64,000 bases of DNA from an uncultured Eubacteriales bacterium. GTDB taxonomy: Bacteria; Bacillota; Clostridia; Christensenellales; CAG-138. The notes below the pieces were generated by a model that saw only the letters and a program-made list of their open reading frames with translations, made no database searches and was not told the origin of the DNA. The stretch is taken from contig CADCJW010000002.1 of assembly GCA_902801845.1 (NCBI GenBank), forward strand, positions 124,001-188,000. The letters are read 5' to 3'. Of this stretch, positions 57,899-64,000 are shown piece by piece; position 1 is the first letter of the stretch, and each line of letters begins with the position of its first letter. Both the position numbers and the translations under genes were made by a program.

Positions 57899-59962
57899 TC
57901 AGTCGTAGATCCGGTAGGCCATGAGGAAGTGCTGCTTCCAGTAGCTGCCGGAAAGGACGGAGCTGGTGATGCGCACCTGCCCCGCGCCGGAGCTGGCGTC
58001 GATCATCCGGCCGCCGCCCAGGTAGATGCCCACATGGCCTGTGGCCATGGAGTTGCCCTTGAAGACCAGGATGTCGCCCCGCTGGATGCTGCCGATGCTG
58101 GTGATCCGCTTGTAGCGGCCGGTGGTGCGCCAGGCCCGGCTGGTGAGATAGCCGCCGCTGAAGCCGGCCTTCTTCATGCAGTAATAGACGAAGCCGGAGC
58201 AGTCGAACTTGTTGGGGCCCTTGGCGCCGCCGGAGTAGGGGCAGCCGATGCAGCTTTCCGCAATGGCGATCAGCTTTTCTACGCCCTTCTTGTTGGTTGT
58301 GCTGACCGGTTTGGGCGTAGTTTTGGAAGGCGCCTTGGTGGTGGTCTTGGGCTTGGCGGTGGTCTTTTTCCCGGGCTTGGGGGTGACCTTGGAGGTCTTG
58401 GAAGTCTTCGTGGGCTTCTTGGTGGTCTTGGGCTTGGCGGTGGGCTTGGGCGTGGCCTTCACGGCCGCCTTCCTGGCGGAGGAGCTGTTCAGCTTCTCCA
58501 ACGTCTTGGGGCCCACGGTGCCGTCGGCGGAAAGGCCGTTGCGGCGCTGGAACTCCTCCACGGCGTCCTCCGTGGCCTCGCCGTAATAGCCGTTGACCTG
58601 GGCGTTGGAGGTGAGATACCCCAGGGCCTTGAGGCGCTTCTGCACCGCCTTGACCTCGCTCCCCTTCATGCCCAGCTTCAGGGTGTAGGACTTGGCCTCC
58701 TTGGAATCCATGGCGGCCATGGTGGTGGGGCCCAGACACCCGTCGGGGGTCAGGTCGTTGTTGTCCTGGAACTTGCGGATGGCGGTGATGGTGGCGTCGT
58801 CCATCTTGCCCTTGACCTTGTAGCTGGAGGCAAGATAGCCCAGCTTCTTCAGCCGCTCCTGATAGGTGGCGATGGTCTCGTTCACCTCGCCCCGGGAGAA
58901 GAAGTTGCCCACCACCTCGTCGGCGTAGAGCACGTCCACGGTGTCGTGACCCACCTTGCCGTCGCTTTCGATGCCGTTGGCCTTCTGGAACTCCTCCACG
59001 GCGGCCTGGGTCTTTTCCCCGAAGCTGCCGGTGATGAAGTTTTTGCCCAGATAGCCCAGCTCGTAGAGACGGGTCTGGATCTCCGTCACGTCGTCGCCCT
59101 CGTCGCCGTTCTGCATGACGTAGGCGCCGGCGCCCTCGTTCATGAGCAGCAGCCAGGTCCCCTCCCCCAGCTGGCCGTCGGGGTTCAGGTCATTATGCCG
59201 CTGGAAGCGGACCAGGGCCGCCTCGGTGATGCTGCCGAAATGCTCCGTGGGCTCGTCGCTCTCCATGTAGCCCAGCTCCATGAGCCGGGTCTGGACCACG
59301 GCGATGGTGGGGGAATCGTCCCCCTTCTTTAAAATCTGATCCTGCAGGGGCTCCGGGATGGGACTGGGCGAGGGCGCCTCCGTGGGCGCTTCCGTCACCA
59401 CCGCCACGGGCAGGGTCCCCACGTCGGGGGTGGCCTCCGCCTCCAGCATGGCGGTCCGGGACACATGGGCGCTGACCATGAGGGCGATGATGAGCAGCAG
59501 CAGTGAGCCGCTCACCGCGCCGATGCCGATCTGCATGGCCTTGTTCAAACCCTTGAAGCGGGCGACCAGATAGGAACAACCCGCCTTGATCCTGTTGCCC
59601 AGGAAGATGAGGCCCGGCTTCATCCGCTGCCACAGCTTTTTGAGCAGGGGGCCCAAAACCTTCCAGACGGCCCGGGCGGCCACGGCGATCCCATGGCCGA
59701 TCTTTTGGCAGGTGGGGCCGATGACGGTCCAGATCTTCAGGAAGAAGGCGGCCACGGAGTCGAAGGCGCCCCGGACACCCCGGCAAAACCGGTTTCTGCC
59801 TTCCACGAACCTGGCCCGAGCCGGCTCCGATCTCTTATATGCCCTGCGCAACGCCCGGCGCAGCCCCCGGCGACCCTTCTTCCTCCCAGACTTGGGGGTC
59901 GCCTCGGCGGATGGCTCCTGCTCCGGCTCGATGTTCAGTTTTTCGTTCGTTTCTTGGTCCAT
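57899..59962 (-). CDS. Membrane-anchored NlpC/P60 peptidase with four peptidoglycan-binding repeats
   Basis: 687 residues. A long basic cytoplasmic N-terminal part (to about 150), one membrane helix (about 160-182), four PG_binding_1 repeats (about 215-275, 285-350, 360-425, 430-495; each with LxxLGYL and DGxxGxxT), a Lys/Thr/Pro-rich linker (about 500-560) and a C-terminal NlpC/P60 domain with catalytic Cys in NKFDCSGFVYYCMKKAG and His in TGHVGIYLGGGRMID. It should cut stem peptides of peptidoglycan. Start 59962 follows AGAGG; an open frame continues upstream. Confidence 0.93.
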   Translation of the reverse strand: MDQETNEKLNIEPEQEPSAEATPKSGRKKGRRGLRRALRRAYKRSEPARARFVEGRNRFCRGVRGAFDSVAAFFLKIWTVIGPTCQKIGHGIAVAARAVWKVLGPLLKKLWQRMKPGLIFLGNRIKAGCSYLVARFKGLNKAMQIGIGAVSGSLLLLIIALMVSAHVSRTAMLEAEATPDVGTLPVAVVTEAPTEAPSPSPIPEPLQDQILKKGDDSPTIAVVQTRLMELGYMESDEPTEHFGSITEAALVRFQRHNDLNPDGQLGEGTWLLLMNEGAGAYVMQNGDEGDDVTEIQTRLYELGYLGKNFITGSFGEKTQAAVEEFQKANGIESDGKVGHDTVDVLYADEVVGNFFSRGEVNETIATYQERLKKLGYLASSYKVKGKMDDATITAIRKFQDNNDLTPDGCLGPTTMAAMDSKEAKSYTLKLGMKGSEVKAVQKRLKALGYLTSNAQVNGYYGEATEDAVEEFQRRNGLSADGTVGPKTLEKLNSSSARKAAVKATPKPTAKPKTTKKPTKTSKTSKVTPKPGKKTTAKPKTTTKAPSKTTPKPVSTTNKKGVEKLIAIAESCIGCPYSGGAKGPNKFDCSGFVYYCMKKAGFSGGYLTSRAWRTTGRYKRITSIGSIQRGDILVFKGNSMATGHVGIYLGGGRMIDASSGAGQVRITSSVLSGSYWKQHFLMAYRIYD

Positions 59963-60136
59963 ACCGTGAATACCTCTATGGAAACCCATTATTCGATGGT
60001 ACAATTCTACCTGAGCCGCCCCGTTTTTTCAACCGTCTCATCCCGGCAAGGTGCGAAAAAACCGTGTCCGAAGTGTAAATTATCTGTTCGGCGGGAAGGG
60101 GAAATGTAACCTTTTGGCAGTTTTTAGGCCATTTTC

Positions 60137-60164
60137 TTGAATTTTGCAGGGAAGATGGTATACT
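60137..60164 (+). promoter_or_regulatory. Promoter with start codon at the predicted transcript start
   Basis: -35 TTGAAT (60137-60142), 16-bp spacer, -10 TATACT (60159-60164); ATG at 60171 lies six bases after the -10, and no ribosome site is seen. Confidence 0.72.
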
Positions 60165-60170
60165 TTGGGT

Positions 60171-60869
60171 ATGGAAACTTCGAAACAGACCGAAACGAAG
60201 AAAAAGCTGAAGTCCGCCGCCATCAAGGCCGCGGGGACGGTGACCGCCGCCGGGATGCTGCTGAACGCCACGGTGGAGCCGGAGGAGCTCTTGACCAGCA
60301 AGGAGCAGAAGGCCGAAAGCGCCAGCGCCGCCCATATCGAGACCGCCAAGGCCCCCACCTATACCGTGAAGGGCAGGAAGGCGGAGCCCGCCCCTGCCCC
60401 CGCCCCCACCAAAGGGGAGCTGATCCGGGAGAGGATCATCGCCCTGCCCGCGCCGGTGAAGGGGCTCGTGCTGCTGCCGCTCTGGACGGTGGGCGCCATC
60501 GCCAACTTCGCCCTGTCCGCCCTGCTGAGCCTGTTCATGAAGGTGTTCGGCGGGTCCGTGCTCACGTTCCTGTTCCAGTTCGCCCTTATTTTCGGCCTCT
60601 TTGCTTTGGCGCTGAAGCTCCTGTTCCCCAACCGGAAGCTGAAGGAGCTGCTGACGAAGAGGAACCTTCTCGGGATGGCCGTGGCCGCCCTGATCCTCAC
60701 CACAGCGGACATGCTCCTCAAAACCTGGTACGAGCCCTATGAAAAGGTGCGGTCCCTGATCCTGCTGGTGCTGGCCCTCGTCCTCCTGTCCCTTTTAGCC
60801 TGGCGCATCCTATATAAAAGGAAAAAGCCTGAGCCGGAGGCCCAGGAAGCCGTGTACGAGATCGTTTAG
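60171..60869 (+). CDS. Membrane protein of unknown function
   Basis: 232 residues. Charged, Ala/Lys-rich N-terminal part (1 to about 90), then four hydrophobic segments (about 97-120, 125-150, 165-180, 190-210) and an acidic tail (KPEPEAQEAVYEIV). No family is recognised. Start 60171 (METSKQTE) is chosen; an upstream TTG would lie inside the promoter. The gene ends 16 bases before a three-stem element that belongs to the converging CoA-transferase gene. Confidence 0.68.
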   Translation: METSKQTETKKKLKSAAIKAAGTVTAAGMLLNATVEPEELLTSKEQKAESASAAHIETAKAPTYTVKGRKAEPAPAPAPTKGELIRERIIALPAPVKGLVLLPLWTVGAIANFALSALLSLFMKVFGGSVLTFLFQFALIFGLFALALKLLFPNRKLKELLTKRNLLGMAVAALILTTADMLLKTWYEPYEKVRSLILLVLALVLLSLLAWRILYKRKKPEPEAQEAVYEIV

Positions 60870-60885
60870 AGGAAGGAATAAAAGC

Positions 60886-61021
60886 GGACGATCTTTCTTG
60901 CAAGAAAGGTGGTCCCAAAGAACTTTACTTGGGGAGTATGGCTTAGCTGTACTCCCCAATATTCTCCTTAGGCTTTTCTTTTTCCGCCGCTTTTTCTTTT
61001 CACCTGAAAAGAAAAAGCGGC
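60886..61021 (-). repeat. Three-stem 3' element, copy 5
   Basis: Reading from the CoA-transferase gene (complement): outer stem GCCGCTTTTTCTTTTC and complement (60986-61021), central stem TTGGGGAGTA/TACTCCCCAA (60929-60959), distal stem of GGAC/GTCC and CTTTCTTG/CAAGAAAG separated by a three-base bulge (60886-60915), then GCTTTTATTCC. It begins 11 bases after the stop at 61033. Confidence 0.92.
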
Positions 61022-61032
61022 AAAAGAAGACT

Positions 61033-62367
61033 TTATCGTTTGTTGGACTGCCGCCAGATGTTCTGCTTCTCGGCGGCGGCGATGAGCTCCTCCCGGTAGG
61101 CGGGGTGGGCCAGGTCCACCAGCATGGCCGCCCGCTCCCAGGTGGTCCGGCCCACCAGGTTCCGGACGCCGTACTCCGTGACCACATAGTAGGTTTCGCT
61201 GCGGGGCGTGGTGACGATGTCGCCGCCGAAGTGAGGCACGATGCGGGAGTGCATCTGTCCCTTCTTGTCCGTATAGGTGGAGGTCAGGCAGATGAAGGCC
61301 TTGCCGCCCTTGGATTTGGCGGCGCCGGTCATGAAGTCCAGCTGGCCGCCGGTGCCGGAGATGTGCCTTGTGCCGGAGCTTTCGGCGGACACCTGGCCGT
61401 ACAGATCCAGGGCGATGCAGTTGTTGATGGCCACCATGTTGTCGATGGCGCCGATGAGCTCGGGGGAGTTCACGTACTCCAGGGGGCACACGGACAGGCC
61501 CGGGTTCCGATCCATCCACTCGTAGAGCTTCTTCGTGCCGAAAGCCATGCCGAACATGCCCTTGTTCCGATGCATGTTGTTCCGGGCGTTGGTCAGCTTC
61601 CCGGCGGCGTATAGATCGTAGTAGGCATCGGAGCAGAGCTCCGTGTGCATGGAGAGGTCCTTGAGATCGGAGTTGGCGATCATGTTCCCCACGGAGTTGG
61701 GCATGGACCCGATGCCGAGCTGCAGACAGGACCCGTCCTTGATGTAGGGGACGATGCTGGCCGCGATCTTCTTGTCCAGCTCGCTGGGCTCCGGGATGGG
61801 CAGCTCGAAGAGGGGCTCGTGCTCCCCCTCCACCACGTAGTCCACCTGGGAGATATGGACCACCTCGTCGAACCCGCCGCAGAGCCAGGGCAGATGCTCG
61901 TTCACCTCCACGATGACGATGTCCGCCTTGTCGATGATGCCCTTGCTGACGCCGGTGGAGCAGCTCAGATTGAAATAGCCGTGCTTGTCCATGGGCGTGA
62001 CGCTGACCATGGCCACGTTCACCGTGAGGAAGTGGGTGTAGTAGGGGACCACGTTGCGGAAGACCATGGGGATGAAGTTGCACAAGCCCCGATCGCACAG
62101 GCTCCGCTCGTAGCCGGAGCAGTGCCAGGAGTTGTAGATGAAGTGCTCCCGGGTGGGGTCGTTCTCCACGGTCTCCAGCCGGTTGAAGATCAGGTTGCCC
62201 CGGATCTTCACGTCGAAGAGCTCGTCCCGGCGACGACTCAGGGCCCGATCCAGCAGGATGGGAAAGCCCAGCTGGGAGGTGTAGTCGATCCAGTCGCCGC
62301 TCTTCACACACTGAACGGCCTGCTCCGGGGTCCTAAGCTTGCTTCTGTACTCGCTGTAAAAGTCCAT
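61033..62367 (-). CDS. Butyryl-CoA:acetate/4-hydroxybutyrate-type CoA-transferase
   Basis: 444 residues. Blocks LQLGIGSMPNSVGNMI, MHTELCSDAYYDLY (with the presumed CoA-thioester Glu) and GTGGQLDFMTGAAKSKGGKAFIC are those of the acetyl-CoA hydrolase/transferase family that includes 4-hydroxybutyrate and butyryl-CoA:acetate CoA-transferases of butyrate-forming Clostridia. It moves CoA between acyl groups in the cytoplasm; substrate choice cannot be told from sequence alone. ATG at 62367 has a GGAGCGCG site. No other butyrate gene is in the window. Confidence 0.9.
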   Translation of the reverse strand: MDFYSEYRSKLRTPEQAVQCVKSGDWIDYTSQLGFPILLDRALSRRRDELFDVKIRGNLIFNRLETVENDPTREHFIYNSWHCSGYERSLCDRGLCNFIPMVFRNVVPYYTHFLTVNVAMVSVTPMDKHGYFNLSCSTGVSKGIIDKADIVIVEVNEHLPWLCGGFDEVVHISQVDYVVEGEHEPLFELPIPEPSELDKKIAASIVPYIKDGSCLQLGIGSMPNSVGNMIANSDLKDLSMHTELCSDAYYDLYAAGKLTNARNNMHRNKGMFGMAFGTKKLYEWMDRNPGLSVCPLEYVNSPELIGAIDNMVAINNCIALDLYGQVSAESSGTRHISGTGGQLDFMTGAAKSKGGKAFICLTSTYTDKKGQMHSRIVPHFGGDIVTTPRSETYYVVTEYGVRNLVGRTTWERAAMLVDLAHPAYREELIAAAEKQNIWRQSNKR

Positions 62368-62423
62368 GGACGCGCTCCTTTATCCTAATTATGATAAATT
62401 GATTATATCATTCCACAAAGCCC

Positions 62424-62452
62424 TTGACAATTCCCATAGTCCGGTATATTAT
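62424..62452 (+). promoter_or_regulatory. Promoter of the ABC operon
   Basis: -35 TTGACA (62424-62429), 17-bp spacer, -10 TATTAT (62447-62452). Confidence 0.78.
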
Positions 62453-62475
62453 TGTGTACATCGAATATGCACAAT
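62451..62475. promoter_or_regulatory. Putative repressor operator at the ABC transcript start
   Basis: ATTGTGTACAT-CGA-ATATGCACAAT: an interrupted inverted repeat (8 of 11 arm bases pair) starting inside the -10. Its place and form suit a GntR (YtrA-like) repressor, often linked to this kind of transporter; no such gene is in the window. Confidence 0.6.
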
Positions 62476-62494
62476 ATGCACAAGGAGGAAAACC

Positions 62495-63358
62495 ATGCAT
62501 CTGTTGGAAGTGCGGGAGCTGGAAAAGCGATACCCCACCTTTACCTTGGACAAGGTGAGCTTTTCCCTGGAGCCCGGATACATCATGGGCTTCATCGGCC
62601 GGAACGGGGCCGGGAAGACCACCACCATGAAGGCCATGCTGAACCTCATCCACCGGGACGGCGGAGAGGTGTTCGTAAACGGCAAGTCCTTCTTCGAGAA
62701 CGAGCGGGCCTGCAAGGGGGAGATCGGCTTCGTCATGGGCGAGTTCGACTGCTACAGGAACGCCACCCTGAAGACCATCACCGACGTGACCCGCCGCTTC
62801 TACCCCGACTGGGACGAAACGGCCTACAAAAAGTACCTGGACCGCTTCGCCCTGGTGGAGGAAAAGAAGGTGAAGGAGCTCTCCGCGGGCATGCGGGTGA
62901 AGTACGCATTGGCCCTGGCCCTCAGCCACAACGCCAGGCTCCTCATCCTGGACGAGCCCACCAGCGGTCTCGATCCCGTGTCCCGGGACGATCTTTTGGA
63001 CGTGTTCCGGGACCTCATCGAGGATGGCAGCCGCAGCATCCTCTTCTCCACCCACATCATCTCGGACCTGGAGAAGTGCGCGGACTACATCACCTACATC
63101 AAGGGCGGGAAGATCCTTGCCTCCACGGACGTGATCTCCTTTAGAGAGAGCTACCGGCTGGTATCCGGGGACCGGGAGCATCTGGAGGTGCGTCGGCCCA
63201 AGCTCATCGGCTGCAAGGAGCACGCCTTCGGCTTCACGGGCCTCATCCGGGCGGAGGACGAGGCGGCCTTCCAAAGCTGCAAGATCGCCCCGGCGGATCT
63301 CGAATCCATCATGATCTACACCGAACAGGAGGATAGCCATGAAACAGCTGTTTTATAA
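62495..63358 (+). CDS. ABC transporter ATPase (YtrB-like)
   Basis: 287 residues. Walker A GRNGAGKTTTMKAML, signature VKELSAGMRVKYALALAL (LSAGM instead of LSGGQ), Walker B LLILDEPTSGLDPVSRDDLL, and switch His in ILFSTHIISDLEKC. Fits the ABC-2 exporters of the YtrB group often controlled by GntR proteins and wall-active compounds. ATG at 62495 follows AAGGAGG. The permease gene overlaps its end by 20 bases. Confidence 0.93.
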   Translation: MHLLEVRELEKRYPTFTLDKVSFSLEPGYIMGFIGRNGAGKTTTMKAMLNLIHRDGGEVFVNGKSFFENERACKGEIGFVMGEFDCYRNATLKTITDVTRRFYPDWDETAYKKYLDRFALVEEKKVKELSAGMRVKYALALALSHNARLLILDEPTSGLDPVSRDDLLDVFRDLIEDGSRSILFSTHIISDLEKCADYITYIKGGKILASTDVISFRESYRLVSGDREHLEVRRPKLIGCKEHAFGFTGLIRAEDEAAFQSCKIAPADLESIMIYTEQEDSHETAVL

Positions 63359-64000
63359 GGAACTGAAGCTCTGCCTGCCGCTACAGGTGCCCCTGTTCTT
63401 CCTCTTCGCGGCCATGCTGTTCATCCCCGCCTACCCGTATCTCGTGGCCTGCTTCTTCACCTGCAACAGCATCTACTACATGTTCAACCAGAGCGTGGGC
63501 AACAACGACCTGCTGTTCACCGCCCTGCTGCCTGTGCCCAAGGAGCAGGTGGTGAAGGCCCGGGTCCGGTTCACGGTGGCCATCCAGATGGTCATGTTCC
63601 TGCTGCTGGTCCCCATGATCTTCGTGAACCATAAGCTGGTCCCCCAGGGGAACCCGGCGGGCACCGACGGGAGCCTCACTTTCCTGGCCGCGGCCTTGGT
63701 GCTGTTCACCGTGTTCAACGCCGTGTTCATCCCCGCCTTCTACCGGGACGAGACCAAGTCCGGCAAAAACTTCCTCGTCAGCACCATCGCCGTCTTCGTC
63801 TGGATCATCCTCTGGGAGGGCTTCATGATCACCAGCGCCGCCGCTCAGGCTCAGGTGCCCTTCTTCCGCTGGGTGGCGGAGAATTTGGACGCCTTCCCGG
63901 CCACCGCCGGGGCCTGGCGGATCCAGCTCATCGCCCTGGCCGCAGGCGCCTTGATCTACGGTCTCGGCACCTTCCTCGTGAGCCGCAAGGCCGTCCGTAT
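63339..64000 (+). CDS. ABC-2 type permease subunit, partial
   Basis: 220 codons are present; the gene runs off the right edge. About six hydrophobic segments (LQVPLFFLFAAMLFIPAYPY, AIQMVMFLLLVPMIF, FLVSTIAVFVWIILWEGFM and others) and the N-terminal MKQLFYKELKLCL fit the ABC2_membrane_5-like exporter permeases. ATG at 63339 follows AGGAGG within the ATPase gene. Confidence 0.85.
   Translation, partial: MKQLFYKELKLCLPLQVPLFFLFAAMLFIPAYPYLVACFFTCNSIYYMFNQSVGNNDLLFTALLPVPKEQVVKARVRFTVAIQMVMFLLLVPMIFVNHKLVPQGNPAGTDGSLTFLAAALVLFTVFNAVFIPAFYRDETKSGKNFLVSTIAVFVWIILWEGFMITSAAAQAQVPFFRWVAENLDAFPATAGAWRIQLIALAAGALIYGLGTFLVSRKAVR

Overview
The window is about 64 kb of GC-rich, densely coded DNA from a spore-forming low-G+C-phylum bacterium (Bacillota, class Clostridia, probably a gut lineage of the Christensenellales/Oscillospirales kind; the exact family is not decidable here). 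Support for this comes from sporulation genes (spoIIE, spoIIGA, sigE, spoVT, a CotF-type coat protein, a SPOCS-LysM protein resembling SipL), lipoproteins with Firmicutes-type lipoboxes, strong AGGAGG ribosome sites, a butyryl/acetyl-CoA-type CoA-transferase, and DUF3793. No rRNA, tRNA, CRISPR array, transposase or prophage gene was seen. Almost all genes are chromosomal housekeeping or accessory metabolism.

Layout. 1-1.3 kb: divergent apbE fragment and a membrane-anchored barnase with its barstar. 1.4-4.4 kb: argS-serS. 4.4-7.1 kb: a LysR regulator divergent from a PutP-type symporter. 7.2-13.4 kb: SipL-like coat protein, a vWA protein, a macro-domain protein with a C-terminal putative DNA-binding domain, a MerR/TipAS regulator, azlCD, cotF. 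13.7-15.9 kb: HD hydrolase, XdhC-like protein, tcdA. 16-21 kb: TldD/TldE protease pair and two CobW-family GTPases. 21-25.3 kb: spoVT and a two-component system with a target membrane-anchored protein. 25.5-30.4 kb: galM and the spoIIE-spoIIGA-sigE cluster. 30.6-37.9 kb: tmk, polysaccharide deacetylase, a secreted lipoprotein, an ExbB/ExbD-like operon, DUF3793 and a divergent membrane protein under a shared palindrome, and a methyltransferase. 38-42.2 kb: MoxR-DUF58-transglutaminase operon. 42.5-47.8 kb: Zn alcohol dehydrogenase, flavodoxin-fold oxidoreductase, a 1111-residue lamin-tail/CotH lipoprotein. 47.9-54.6 kb: a nucleoside uptake and cleavage operon (BMP lipoprotein, ATPase, two permeases, two nucleoside hydrolases). 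54.7-62.4 kb: membrane proteins, AEC transporter, TfoX-N and AlkD-like proteins, a NlpC/P60 wall hydrolase, CoA-transferase. 62.5-64 kb: start of an ABC exporter operon.

Most notable structure outside genes: (1) five copies of a ~135-nt, three-stem palindromic element whose outer stem is nearly invariant while the central and distal stems vary with compensating changes, each beginning 10-13 nt after the stop codon of the gene that reads into it; (2) 11-bp-phased TTACAA direct repeats in front of the response regulator gene and two genes for secreted or anchored proteins, which predicts a regulon for the local two-component system; (3) two copies of a GACAAW-rich microsatellite plus hairpin sharing a 22-nt core; (4) several promoters placed so that the ATG is at or next to the predicted transcript start (barnase, spoIIE, the gene at 60171); and (5) paired operators for LysR, MerR and a DtxR-like metal regulator. 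Promoters here are strikingly uniform: TTG-type -35, 17-bp spacer, TATACT -10.
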